Assembly (NCBI RefSeq): GCF_019649055.1
Contig: NW_026570266.1
Location: 372,001-436,000, forward strand
Direction of reading: 5' to 3'
From: Paramacrobiotus metropolitanus
Taxonomy: Eukaryota > Tardigrada > Eutardigrada > Parachela > Macrobiotidae
Length of the DNA stretch: 64,000 nt
The notes under the pieces are model-generated. The model made no database searches and was not told the origin of the DNA. It was given only the letters and a program-made list of their open reading frames with translations. The first letter of the stretch is position 1, and every line of letters starts with the position of its first letter. The translations under genes and the position numbers were made by a program. Positions 48,311 through 59,625 of the stretch are shown here, in pieces.

Positions 48311-49685
48311 CTGCAAAAAATATAAGAATTATTTAAATCTTACCAATCATGTCTGTTGGGTTTCTGAACATTTGTTCTTTTAAAGCACTGACATTTTTAT
48401 GACGACAAAGTAGCCAAAGAGCTAATCGGCCATAAAAATTACTGGAAAATAGGTACTAAGCTAATAAAACAACGATAACAACTTCATTGATTCATGCCAA
48501 ATAATTTCTGGGATGCAAAAAGAGAATCTCTTGGCAGTTACTGAAACACAAATCCATTTTGCGGAAATGCTGGCATTCCTTACGTGTCTTTCCTAATATC
48601 CAACATGTTTAATAAATTTATGGAATGGAATTTATGGAGTAAACACTAAGCAGTGAAGTACTTTCAGAAAAACAACTACGTAGTTCGACACTTCAACTAC
48701 ACTGGTCTTCAAAACGATAATTATTCTTTACAATAACTGCCACCTCGTCCAATTTGCGCGGGAGACCAGCTAGTCGGCAAATAATGCTACTGATTTTGAT
48801 AACACTTATTTTCTCCCTCCGTAAACCGCATCTAATTTAGTTTCAACCAGACAAAGTATATGTACGTAGTACACCATGCACGAAATCATTCACGATACAC
48901 ACAACGGGTTTGCGTTACTTAAGAATTCCCGTTGAAGGTTTCAGTCGAAAAACAGTTTATGAACTGCCGCCTTTCAAAAGTTAGTGCATGAAATTATGTG
49001 CTCATAAAAATATGGGAAAGTATTTCCAGTAGTAGCTTCATCGTTAAACGTTATATGTTTCCGTCCGCATTTTTATCTCTGCTCTATTTCTAATTCAGAT
49101 CGGCAATTGTCAGGTGGCTGCTACGGCAGTGTTGCCACCGTCGGCACAACCAGGAAGTATCGACATTTTCTGCAGATACTGTATAAAGCCAAATACCAAC
49201 CAGATGCATATATCAAGTATGGAAAACGTATAACAAGGAGTTTCCAGCCTTAATTTACATGCACAAACTATCGTAATGCGTATGGCTTTGCTAAAATTAA
49301 TGTAAAGTATTTTCCACTGCAGGTACTCGTCTGACCTGCTCTTGCGTTTACTTTATACATGACTGGCGCTGCTATACATTATACATGAGTCAAATGAATT
49401 TATATTTTTGCGGTTTTGTTTAGCGATGTGAGCCGTATCTGTGTTTTACTGTTGCATTAGCCGAAGCAGTTAAGCTGGTTATATTTTCGCGTGTATGTGA
49501 AAATGTCATGCATCGTACAAGGTTCGCGCTTGTGACAAAATCGTTCCTGTTAATGCTTTTGATTCTTTTTGTCGTGGGCATTAATTATATTGATTAAAAT
49601 GAGCAAATGCAGGAAATTTATTAGCGTAGCAGTTGGAAAAACTTTTTTAATTTAGAAGAGCAACAACACGGCTAATGCTGTAAAT
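48311..49685. other. Long spacer, no g gene seen
   Basis: AT-rich, without family exons, long open frames or clear repeats. Confidence 0.4.
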
Positions 49686-49950
49686 CAAGCCCGTTTTCAA
49701 ACCTGTAGACCGCTGTAAGCGCGACGCAGTGAATAAGCGCACAGTTAAAGGCTAGAATTTATCTACTCTACACTGGATGCATTGGCGTAGAGCACTCAGT
49801 CTATCTCATACTTCTCTCTCACACACCCCTCACACCGCAGTGGCGTTAATGACCAATACGCCGTGACGTGCCGAAGCACCTTGAATGGCTCAAGCCCACG
49901 TTTTTCAAATATCCCGCTAAAAGCGGTCTACAGGTTCGAAAACGGGCTTG
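49686..49950. repeat. MITE-like element with 29-bp terminal inverted repeats
   Basis: CAAGCCCGTTTTCAAACC... (49686-49714) is mirrored at 49922-49950 with one mismatch. The interior has no coding capacity. Flanks GTAAAT and TACATT do not give an unambiguous target duplication. Confidence 0.8.
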
Positions 49951-50063
49951 TACATTGCAGGCAAGTGTACTGTAGAATACCTAGTTACCTACACAATGCA
50001 GTCGTTGAGTTACTGTACTATCGGTAACTTGCACAACCGATGAAGCCAATACCATTTCTGACA

Positions 50064-50798
50064 TTAACACACGACTGAACGAAGAAGTAAAGCGGGGGAC
50101 TTTGATCCGCCTGCTGAATATGATGGCTGTCCCGCTCCATTAACCGTCATATCCGATCCGTAGACCTTCATCTCCGCAAATACAGTGCACGTTTTAGCGT
50201 CAAAAGACGTGGATACCGCACTCACGGTGTAGCAGGGAGAGCTGCCGGAAGCGAGCACAAACGGTGGAACCGTTGCCGGTCTGCTACCACCAGCACAGTT
50301 TGAGAGGGTCGTCCAGGTCGACTGCGTGTAAGTATTGGACGCCGCCACCGCTTCGTAGAGTGTCACAGATGCTGACACGCAACCCGCGTCCACAAACGGC
50401 ATCTTCAGGGTGACCGACGCAGTAACGCAGGGACAAATTGTATCCACGGACGACGGGCAAGTGCTGGAGCATTTGTGGATGATCTTGGTGAAGACCGAGG
50501 TACTGGCGCTGCACACGGACGGCGTGACGGTGGGACTGGGACAAATGGCGCTCGGGGTCGTGGCGTTGACGCGTTCGTGCTGTCCCTTCCATCTGAACAT
50601 GCCGAATCCAGCGCCCGGGCTATCATCGTAGGGCGGCATGGGCGCGACGTACTGGGGAATTTTTAGAAGGTTTTTCGGCAGTTGCGGCGGCGCCGGAGAA
50701 CGGTAGGCGGGAACTAGTCGGGCACTGCCCAACTGAAGGCTTGGGCGAATGTAATAGGCGTCCATGACGTCATAATACCCGTCCACTCCCACCACAAC
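50064..50798 (-). CDS. Last exon of a cysteine-rich, probably secreted protein
   Basis: The exon starts after a good acceptor (TGTATTCAG at 50799-50801) and is open to the stop at 50064. It begins with a Tyr/Pro-rich part (GYYDVMDAYYIRPSLQLG, then PPQLPKNLLKIPQY). About 150 residues rich in Ser, Thr and Val follow with at least ten cysteines (ICPSPTVTPSVC, HKCSSTCPSSVDTICPC, SNCAGG, SSPCY, KTCTVF), ending RSVVC. The composition suggests a disulphide-bonded extracellular or cuticular protein. A signal peptide would be in an upstream exon I could not identify. It is clearly more GC-rich than its surroundings. No family recognised. Confidence 0.6.
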   Translation of the reverse strand, partial: VVVGVDGYYDVMDAYYIRPSLQLGSARLVPAYRSPAPPQLPKNLLKIPQYVAPMPPYDDSPGAGFGMFRWKGQHERVNATTPSAICPSPTVTPSVCSASTSVFTKIIHKCSSTCPSSVDTICPCVTASVTLKMPFVDAGCVSASVTLYEAVAASNTYTQSTWTTLSNCAGGSRPATVPPFVLASGSSPCYTVSAVSTSFDAKTCTVFAEMKVYGSDMTVNGAGQPSYSAGGSKSPALLLRSVVC

Positions 50799-50883
50799 CT
50801 GAATACATATTGGTAAACAAATAACAGATACCTAAAGTCGGCCGGTGTATCAAAGAACAAACAGGAGAAGCGCGCGCTGTTCA

Positions 50884-50950
50884 GTATTTGTGGCAACGTA
50901 TTAGTGTGGAAATTCAGCGCGGAAACGCAGCTTCTGTCCTGGGGACGGTC
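50884..50950 (+). mobile_element. Fragment of the endonuclease-type retroelement
   Basis: The plus strand reads WQRISVEIQRGNAASVLGTV, matching LRQRISIEIQRGNTASIMGT near the C-terminus of the 43681-44700 ORF. It is a short dead piece of a second copy. Confidence 0.6.
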
Positions 50951-52123
50951 GGGTGTTCTCGAGAGTCAGAAGAGTTATTTTTCTTGTTCTAATTATTGCG
51001 TTTTTAAATTTCGAATGTAAATGGCATTGGCTTGTACAAGTTGATAATAACTGAATATGCAACAGATACCTAAACAGTATAAAACTTGATCGCGTCTTTT
51101 CGTAGTAATTTTTGGATTGTCTCGCACTTCAAATGATTTTATGACAGCACTCACCATAGGTTGATAACCTCCACACACTATTATCTTGTTCCGAGAGTTG
51201 AAAGAATTTCTGACAGCAACCGTTTTACTAAATTTCTATTGGATAATGGTTATTGCAGTATCAATAGCATACACACAAACGCACATACTTGCACTAGGAA
51301 GAGTACTTGTAGAAATGCAGTACTCGTACCGAAATCCATGATAGTTAATGCTAATTTTACCACAAGTACAAAAACGCCTCCAAAACGTGCACAATCTAGA
51401 CAGTACTGTATGGAATCGATCAATCGGATACTGAGTTAGTGAACGGTCAACATAATTCTTGGTTTCTTACCATGTGCTTTCTGTGTCGGCTGAAACTCCA
51501 GCAGTCATTCAGCAAGCGTGCTAAGGTATTAAGGTTACTGAACTTGACAGGTTATTTCTCGATGAATCAGCAGCAAAAATCAGTTTGTGTATATCATAAT
51601 GTGCATACTCAACACTGCTTCCAGATTGAAACACACTGCTTCTTCCTGCTTCCAGATGGCTTGTAAATAGAGCGGCAACCCCTTCGAAGGCGAAAGGCGC
51701 ACGCTGAGCTGAGTGCACGCCGAGCGCAACGAACTATTAACAATTATGGACTTTGAACAAACTGCCAGCTAAATTTTTGTAACATGCATGACCACGGGAG
51801 TGAAATATCTATTTAAGTCATCTGGTTACCGATTTCTGAATACCGGCATTTTTGCAGTCACACGCTGAACGGCTCCTTTGTAATCCGCTTTCCCGAAAAC
51901 CGGCGAAGTTCAAGGTACACCAAGAACTCTAACACCAGTGCATCGTTTGCGAAACAGGGAAAACGGATTTTTTGAAGAAATACATTTCTATCGATAATTT
52001 TTCTTCAAAGATTACTTTGCCGGAAAACATTAAGGTTTGAAATGAAATTTTAAAGATCTAGTGCCATTTCTTGCAAATTCAAAGGGCCTGCGCAATACAA
52101 AATGCGTTTGTTTACTTGTATTA
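50951..52123. other. Spacer
   Basis: No gene supported. It would be the place for 5' exons of the cysteine-rich gene, but none is clear. Confidence 0.35.
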
Positions 52124-52711
52124 ACGAGGGAGATACCCGAACACGTCCGCGTCAGATCAGCGTACACTTGGTAACATTAGAATCCTTAGAAATTCAGCTA
52201 TTTTTTCCGAAAGTCAAAACACCCCCAGATAAAGAACTCGAGTTTAGGGATCTGCGAGAAACCAACACAGATATGATGGCTGACTTCCATCGAAACGTCA
52301 TCAGGCGCCAAAGACCACAGTACGCTATACCGCGCCATTGTACGGATTCGTGATTACGCAACCGTCGTGCAGCGAGAAGTGCGAACTGCGAAGTATTGTA
52401 ATCTCGATAGCTATTGCAGCTTTTTGTCTCACTACGCGCGACAGCATCAGTGCAACCCGCGGAAAATCTACGGATTGCAGCTAGACTAATCGTAGCGCAT
52501 GGCGTAGCTTAACTGCGCATTGCGTATGGCGCCTGCTGACGTTTTGATGGATGTCAGCCATTATATCTGTGCTGGTTTCTCACAGATCCCTAAATTCGAA
52601 TTCTTTATCTGGGGGTGTTTTGACTTTCGAATAAAATAGCTGAATTTCTAGTGATTCCAATGTTACCAAGTGGATGGTGATCTGACGCGGACGTGTTCGG
52701 GAATCCCTCGT
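52124..52711. repeat. Large foldback element, arms about 190 bp
   Basis: The ends ACGAGGG and CCCTCGT begin two long inverted arms. The left arm runs from 52124 to about 52314 (through CCCGAACACGTCCGCGTCAGATC, CACCCCCAGATAAAGAA and GGCTGACTTCCATC). The right arm mirrors it from about 52527 to 52711. Identity looks high but imperfect, with a few indels. Outside the ends, TGTATTA occurs on the left (52117-52123) and again 3 bp outside the right end. The frame at 52102-52353 is only part of the arm. Confidence 0.8.
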
Positions 52712-53167
52712 AAATGTATTATAGAACCAGTTACAGTACATCTGGAATTTATTAGCTTCAGGAAAAAAATGGTCAAAGGGATATCGATATAGAAATCTTT
52801 TGCAAAACAGCTAAGCCTCACAAGCCTATATACTCCCTGAATACTACATTAAACGAACTATGGCTCGAAAATTTCTTAGAACAAAAAAAGGATTTTCATT
52901 GAAATTTGTAATTTTAAAGGAGAAAAAATAGCGTCAGAATCGTGCGAAGCCTCATTTCAGGATCAAAGTATGATGCCGTTTTTGTAATCATAAGATAAGG
53001 GATTCTAAATTACGTTTTCTGCGTTTCGAGTTTTCTGCCTATGAAGTGATACTGACTTCGCATGTCCCCATAAACGCGACTGCAGATTCGCCACCCAGTA
53101 GATAGATGTGCGTTCAGTGAATACTTTGGCTGTATACAGATAATAAGCTATACGGAGCCTAAAATAG
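52712..53167. other. Spacer
   Basis: Nothing recognised between the foldback element and the retrotransposon region. Confidence 0.35.
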
Positions 53168-53713
53168 TGTCATATATTAGACACAAGTGTCAATCTTTAA
53201 AACTTTCTGTCAAACTTTACGGGAAAAACTGTCAATCTTTTGACTGTCGAAAAATGCAATAAAAAAGACTAGGGGGTCTGCGATGTCAGAGGCGTACGAC
53301 TGCGCCTGGTGCATACGGCCCACCATGGACGTACTGCACTCATGCTTGCCATACCGCCTCTCTCGCTGTACGTACGTGTGCTGCTGCACTGCACTCATAC
53401 CCGCTGAAGCGGATATATGCGGCGCACACACTGAGCATACTTGCTCTCTCGTCCCTCTCTCGCTGTATGACTCAGCGTACGCTCGCGTTGGATTGAGTCC
53501 AGTCTGCGCATCATCACACAGCTGATGGCACACAGCACGTGCTTGCCGCCAGTTGCTTCTTTCACGCCTTGGCGAACGCTCAAGAGCTTTTTAGCATTCA
53601 CTTGCTTGTTAGCCATCAGTGCTTTGTTTTGCTTTCCCTGCTATTACGCAGCATTGTTCCCTTTATTTGTACAATAAAGCACACTCGTGATCTCCTCGCG
53701 CTTGCCTGTTACA
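53168..53713 (+). mobile_element. Candidate 5' LTR of the Ty3/gypsy-like element
   Basis: The stretch begins TGTCATATAT and ends CCTGTTACA. It contains AATAAA at 53673-53678 followed by a U5-like tail, and TGGTAAGC right after the end could be a primer-binding site. With no 3' LTR in the window, the boundaries cannot be confirmed, so this is inference. Confidence 0.25.
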
Positions 53714-55015
53714 TGGTAAGCAGAATCGTTTGGTTTTCTTTCAACGGACCCTTTGAGGAGACGGTGAAGGCTCAATTCACGGAGAAATTGTGAGGAACCT
53801 GAAAGTCACTGTCAGATAGATTGCTGAAGCAATCTCTGCCCTTGACTTTGATCGGATTGATCGCATCGTCTTACAGCTGAGGAAAACGGGGATCACTGAA
53901 GTGATTCCTACCCAGCTGGTGAGCACAGTTCCTTGGTCTCTTCCACATTGAAGAGCGGAATCTCATTTCCCAACAGCACGGACTTTTCTTCTCCCAACTG
54001 ACGGATCAGACTCGAACGAGAGTCTGCAGCGCGATAGGATTACTCCAATCATACGGGGACCTTCGCTTTGAACAGCGACCCGCAACTTTACTCGCGGATT
54101 TCAGCTCGGAAACGACGGATTTCCGACCTCGGACGGAGGAAATCGACCGGAACCGACACCGACACCGACACTGGTAAAGTCACGGTTATAGGTCGATTTT
54201 AGCCGAAACTAGGTCGGCATTTCACTTTCTAGCGGTAGAAAACTATTTCTAGCCGTATATCTGAACTTTTTAACGGTTAAAAAGTAATTTTCGACGGAGA
54301 AACCGACTCGGAATTTTGCTTTTGGTCGAGAACCGACCTGCTAGGTCAACGAACCTGTCTAGACAGTCAGACAAAGGCTAACCGGCAACAGGTCGGAAAT
54401 TCTCTCATTTTTGATTTCTAACGGTGTTTCGACCACCAGGAAATTTTCTTAATTAATAAAATTAATTTCTAACGGTTAAAAATTTCAAAATCCGACTAGA
54501 TAAACTTTCTAGCCGACCTAAAATAATTTGTTTTTCTCGCGGGAAATAGCGCGAAAATTCTCGAACTTCCTTGTGACGTCATAAAGACCGCTTATCAGTA
54601 CCTAAGAGGCAGCCAATCAGCGTGCAGGGGAAAGTTCCCATAGCCTAACATAGGCGTGATTCATCGTTTTTTGCAAATTTTGCACGCGGCTCGCATTCTG
54701 TGACGTAGGCAGAAGTGCAAGACCACTTAACCTGTTACGTCACATTGGTCAGCACAGTAATATAGGACGTACTACACTGTACTACTATTACGTACTGTAC
54801 TGTACCATAGTACTGTATACTAATACCCTGTGTACTGAGTCACCAACAGACACATCAACAACAACAACAACATCTCACCGGACGATCCTGACCCTTGGAA
54901 GTTCCTGAACAAAAAGACATTTTCTGATTTTGCCGAACATCTTCACACAGAAGATTGTTCGACTTTCTCTTTCTAACGGATTAAACCTTTAAGGCTCCAC
55001 CAGAGCCGACCTGAC
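53714..55015 (+). other. Probable untranslated leader of the retrotransposon
   Basis: It contains no long frame. Two perfect 7-bp hairpins stand out: AGATTGC-TGAA-GCAATCT (53818-53835) and arms CAGACTC/GAGTCTG (54007-54026). It also holds many GTCGG/CCGAC words, a GTACTGTAC-rich tract near 54760-54830 and a CAA run before the first ATG. Confidence 0.4.
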
Positions 55016-57225
55016 TTGACAACAATGTCGAATCCCCGAGAAGATCAGTACGCGAGAAAGTTCAACACGGACTATTCTCGGCGCGCGAACATGACCGGGA
55101 AGTACTCACTCCGGTACGCCGGTCAAGATAAAAGTCAGCCGTCCTCAACCGACTCGACTAAGTCGGCCGAAGCAAGGGAGAAGCGCAACGAGCGGATCCT
55201 CCTTGCCGACTCGAATCCAACCTCGGATGACAGTTTTGAGGACGCCCGGGATAAAACATTCCTGGAAGCCCCAGCTGACACAGCAGCCCCGTCCCACCCG
55301 ACCAAGGGGGATGCGGAACAGCCGCAAGCTGAGACCACATTGTCTCATACCGACCTGGATTCGAGCTCACACAGAGCTCAAGGTTCGGTAGTCACAAAGA
55401 CAACCGAGCTCGGACGGCATTCACCCAACAGGACGGAAGAGGTGCCGAAGCCGACTTCGCCTAACATGGACGCTCCGACTAACCAAGTCGGAAGGAAATC
55501 GCCGACCACACAGGTCGAGCGAAAATCTCCGACTAAGCAAGTCGGTGAACAACAACCTACGGTGGCCGACCAACAAAGGGTCGACCAGCCGCCGGCAAAA
55601 GAAGTCGGTCAACAGCAGGCCGACCTGCCACAAACTCACGGGATCGAACAACCGACTTCGACCGGAATGGATAAGCCGACAACAGAAGTCGGCAACGTCC
55701 AACCGACCACACAGGTCGAAAGGATTTCACCGACCTCGAAAGTCGGGGAAAAGGAAGTCGGCAACAAGCAACCGACTTCCCTGGAACGGCAACCAACCGA
55801 CACAAAGTCGGATGCGGCCGTCCAGCCGAATAAAATACCAACCAGAACGGAAGATTCCGAGGTACCGCCACGAAGCGGCCCTCGCCCAGCTGGATCACCA
55901 ACCAGCATACCGGCGTCCACCGAACGGATCATCTCACCGTTGAGCCGACCTTCGCCAACCGGAAGCGAGTCGACTCGAGTAACTGAAGCTCAACAAACGG
56001 CGAAGCCGACTAAGGCGACACAAAGTCGACCTGTCGACCTGAAGATCCGACCTTCACCGTTGATGTTCGAACCTGGCGAACTTGGTAGCGAAAGGACCCC
56101 GACACCGAACGACGAAGTCTTTGACACAACAAAGGTGTCAAGACCGAACAGTGCGGACGGATTCTTCACAACACCGGTGAAGTCCAACCAGGACGACCTC
56201 ACCTACCAGGCCAGTACACTCGAATATACGGCTGAGAAGTGGATAGCGGCAACACCGCCCGAAAGGATCGTAGACGTCGACCTACTCCGCTCGAGATGCC
56301 GTAGACTGATCACTCAGATCGCTTTGGCAGACAGAATTATCGACTCGGCGGGAAAATCGCTCCGAAACTCGGAAGATACCCATCGGCTCGAACGAAGCAA
56401 ATGGGAACGCGAAATGGCCGACGCCAACAAAGGCATCGCCATCCAACAACGGGAGATCGATCGGCTCAATGCCATACTGAAGCGTACCGACCAACCGTGT
56501 CGGCATGACATCGACGAAGCCACTACACTCAAGGGCATGTTGGATCGATCCATGGATGCGGTTCACGAGCTGAACCGAGAACTCGCCGAAGCGAACAAAG
56601 CGCTCGAAGAAGCCCAAAAAGACCTGGCCGATGTGCAGACCGCACTGGTCGAGTCGGAGCAGGCAGCTGGAGCGTTCCACCAGCAACTTAACACGGCCAA
56701 CGAAGAAGCCGAGGTCTATCGAAACGAAGTCGATAGATATGTGGTGGAACTGAAGAAGGCCGACGACGAGATCGACCGCCTAACACACAGAGTCAGAAGA
56801 GCTCGAGGCGGAAATCGAACTTGTCTTCACCAGAATGGGACGACGGTTCATCGACGAGAACGCTCGGGACATGGGCTTTCCCTAACCAAAGGACAGCCGA
56901 TGTCGACCTGGTGGAAGCAAACGCCCAGCTAGCTGACCAGGTCCATGGACTGAACCAAGTCCTTAAGGAGGAACAGAAACTCCGAGCTCAACTTGAGTAC
57001 AACTTGAACGAGGCCCAAAAGGTAAACGAGGCGCAACACAGTCGCATCCTTTACCTGGAGGCCCGTGAAGTCGAACTGTACGACTTCGGCGAACAGGCTG
57101 CCCGTAATCTCACAGATATGATGCGGCAAATGGACGAAATGGACATCGAAACAAGATGTCTGAGGGAAGAAAAGAAAACACCTGGAACAAAGCCAGGTCG
57201 AACTTCCCCCATACCAAGAACATAG
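55016..57225 (+). CDS. Retrotransposon ORF1: Pro/Thr-rich repeats plus coiled coil
   Basis: It starts MTTMSNPREDQYARKF. Residues about 150-270 repeat short units such as PTNQVG, PTTQVE, PTKQVG and PTSKVG. From about residue 415 a long charged heptad region (RLERSKWEREMADANKG, EEAQKDLADVQTALVE, DRYVVELKKADDEIDR) predicts a coiled coil. It continues beyond 56790 in a second frame and from about 56890 in a third (VEANAQLADQVHGLNQVLKE) up to 57225. It precedes the capsid-like region and is probably a gag-associated structural or assembly protein. The two frame changes are breaks or errors. I know of no standard gypsy protein of this type. Confidence 0.6.
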
Positions 57226-59096
57226 TCGGGTTGAACCTCCCTCATACCGGACGTCCATGGCACAGGATCAACAGCCGTCACGAACAATCAGTGACATCCT
57301 GTGGGGAATTAACCCGACCCAGGAAATGGTGAAGAAGGAGAACAACACCTCCTACTTCGTCGGAGTCGTAACAACCGACCCGAGTGTGGGAACAATCCCA
57401 CAACCACCAGCAGTACCGAGTGCTCCGGAACCGGAACACAATACGTCGACTGCGGCACCACGAGTGCCAACGACGAACGCGGCGACAACGACGTCGGCTG
57501 GTGCGTATACCAGCACCTCGTACGCGACGCGGACAACAATGTACGCGCCGGTACCTAATACGAGGGGAGATCGGACAACGGATTCCTCACGTCTCCCAAT
57601 TCAACCACCAAGACCTGGCATGGAGGCATACCGCCCGCCACGGACGAACTCCAACCCGAACTTGCTCCGCCAGAACCCGCAGTTCGACCTTGAACGCGGG
57701 CGAGCTCGGTCATTCAACACGACTGACCAGCAGCAGGACGGACGAAACGGAGAAGATAGCTCCGACCAACAAGGTCGGAGGCCCCCAAACCGACCTACAC
57801 AAAGTCGGATGCCGGCTCAGGGAACACAGCCCGACCGGTACGGAAGAGTCTACGACCAGCCAAGTGGATTCTACCCGCAGGCGCCGAGACAAAATCGAGC
57901 GCCTCCACCACAACAGTATGAAGGACAGCCTCGTCACACAGACCAGGCTCAGGCTCGACATCCGCAACAGGACGGATACGAAGGCCATGACGACGATGCC
58001 TACCAACAGGAGGCGTACGAAGACCAACAAGGTCATATGCCATACGTCCAGCCACCACCCGCCCCGGCTGCACAACAAGCTGCGCCGGCGGCACACCCAA
58101 ATCCCCTGGAACAAAATCCAGCACACGTTGCTTTGGTACGAGCAATAGCCCACGGACGTCGGCAACCCTTACCGCCGTTCGACGGGGACCACACCAAACC
58201 GAAGCCTGTATCGTCAAGCCCAACGATGGTATGAAGACGATCAGACCTTCATGTCCGACTTGATAGCCGAACTGGACGGCCAAGCGAAAGAATGGCATAC
58301 TCTCGAAGCCGCCGGAGAACCACTCGGCGGATGGCCAGTCAACTTATGGCTGACCAAATTCGAGCAGAGATTTGCGGACAAAAACAAAGAAGTGAACATG
58401 ATATCCAGGATTAACAAACGGATATTCCGTTTCGGCGAAGAAACGCCGGAACAATACTACGACGCAATGATGTTCATGAAGTCCCAAGTCCCGACGGTCA
58501 CAGACCAAATCATACTGTATCACCTTAAGGAGAACGTCCATGAGCCCCAACTGCGGGCGGCCCTGGAAATCAGGATGCCGTCAACGCCGATCGAGTTCCG
58601 TGACTACCTGCGGGACTTCGTTAACGGCAAAGAAATGTATGAGGTGCGCAAATCACGCGATGGCGACTATGCCAGAGTTCGGGCAGCAACACCTGCACCT
58701 GTCCCAACTCCACCTCCGGCGATACCACAACAGACCGGATATCAGCCACATATGATGCCGGGATACCAGACTCCAACGGCACAATACGGACAACTAAGTC
58801 CGGCCCCGACGCCACCGGTGCAACAAGCACCAGTCCAGCAACAGACATGGGCAGGCGCGGTAGCAGCGAACCTGAATTCCCCGGCACCTGGAGTTGGAGC
58901 CCCCGTTAACAACTACGGCGGCCCAGGTTATAGCTCGGGCGGTAACCAAAACAACACAGGTTTTGGTTACGGACAGAACTCGAACCAGGGGTACTCCGCA
59001 TACGGACAGTATCCTCCACAAGGATACGGCGGCGGAGGTTATGGTCGCGGAAAAGGACGCGGCGGCGGGAATCGCGGCCGTGGGAACTTCCCCTAA
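57226..59096 (+). CDS. Retrotransposon Gag: disordered linker and capsid-like domain
   Basis: The first part (to about 58190) is disordered and rich in Pro, Gln, Arg and Thr. After a frame change near 58195 comes a compact helical region: LNW-like WLTKFEQRFADKNKE, INKRIFRFGEETPEQYYDA, ILYHLKENVHEPQLRAAL and IEFRDYLRDFVNGKEMYEV. Its spacing and patterns resemble Ty3/gypsy capsid domains (F..F.....GE...Y). A Gly/Asn/Tyr-rich tail (GYGQNSNQGYSAYGQ) then leads to a Gly/Arg-rich end at 59096. The role is particle assembly around element RNA. Confidence 0.65.
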
Positions 59097-59604
59097 CCGC
59101 GGCGGAGGCGGCGGCCCACAAGGCAACCGACCTCCCCAGGCACAACAAAGTGCTCGGCAAGGAACATCGTACGTCGATAAGATGGAGGCGGCCTTCTTCC
59201 AGTGGACGAAGGACAAGACCTTCCGGTGCAGGCACTGCATGTTCAATAACCATGACGAGTCGCGCTGCATCTATGGCTCGGATAACAATCCGAACCTTCG
59301 GTGGTACGACGACTGGTACCGCCGATACTCGACGAATGGCCCGGTAGGCTCGGTGAATCCCTTCTGGAAGGACATCGTGCCGCCGCCACGCCAACGCCAA
59401 CAGGCAGGAGGCTCGGGTAGCCCCGGTAACAGAAACCGGTCGCCCGGCCAGGGGAATGGCGGAAACCGCAACAATAGCGGTGGGAACCAACAAGGTTCCC
59501 CGGCATACAGAGAACCGTTGCCGCCCCGCCAGTCGTTAAACTCGACGCCACCCAACAATGGGCCGGCTCGGAGTAACTCCCCGGGAAACGCCCAAGGTCG
59601 ATGA
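59097..59604 (+). CDS. Gag nucleocapsid with CCHC zinc knuckle
   Basis: In the next frame, AAFFQWTKDKTFRCRHC is followed by MFNNHDESRC, giving the canonical C-X2-C-X4-H-X4-C knuckle at 59227-59268. A Pro/Gly/Asn-rich basic tail follows, to the TGA at 59602-59604. It would bind and package element RNA. The frame overlaps the end of the preceding one, so expression needs a frame change near 59090 or the copy is broken there. Confidence 0.75.
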
Positions 59605-59625
59605 GCTCCGGTGACTCATTCGACC
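59596..59625 (+). promoter_or_regulatory. ATGA stop-start junction inside a hairpin
   Basis: The nucleocapsid frame ends at TGA 59602-59604 and the protease frame starts at ATG 59601-59603, sharing ATGA. The surrounding bases form a 10-bp stem: GGTCGATGAG (59596-59605) pairs with CTCATTCGACC (59615-59625) with one bulged T. An overlapping stop-start within structure is the arrangement known to support termination-reinitiation in some retrotransposons (for example SART1). Its function here is inference. Confidence 0.45.

Noticed and set aside
49861-49950. Target-site duplication of the 265-bp MITE
   Set aside because: GTAAAT and TACATT beside the ends are not identical, so I did not claim one.
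52102-52353. Plus-strand frame of 83 codons
   Set aside because: It lies entirely in an arm of the 588-bp foldback element and reads into it by chance.
55135-56686. Several antisense frames across the retrotransposon gag
   Set aside because: They mirror the low-complexity, stop-poor composition of the plus-strand ORF and have no motifs.
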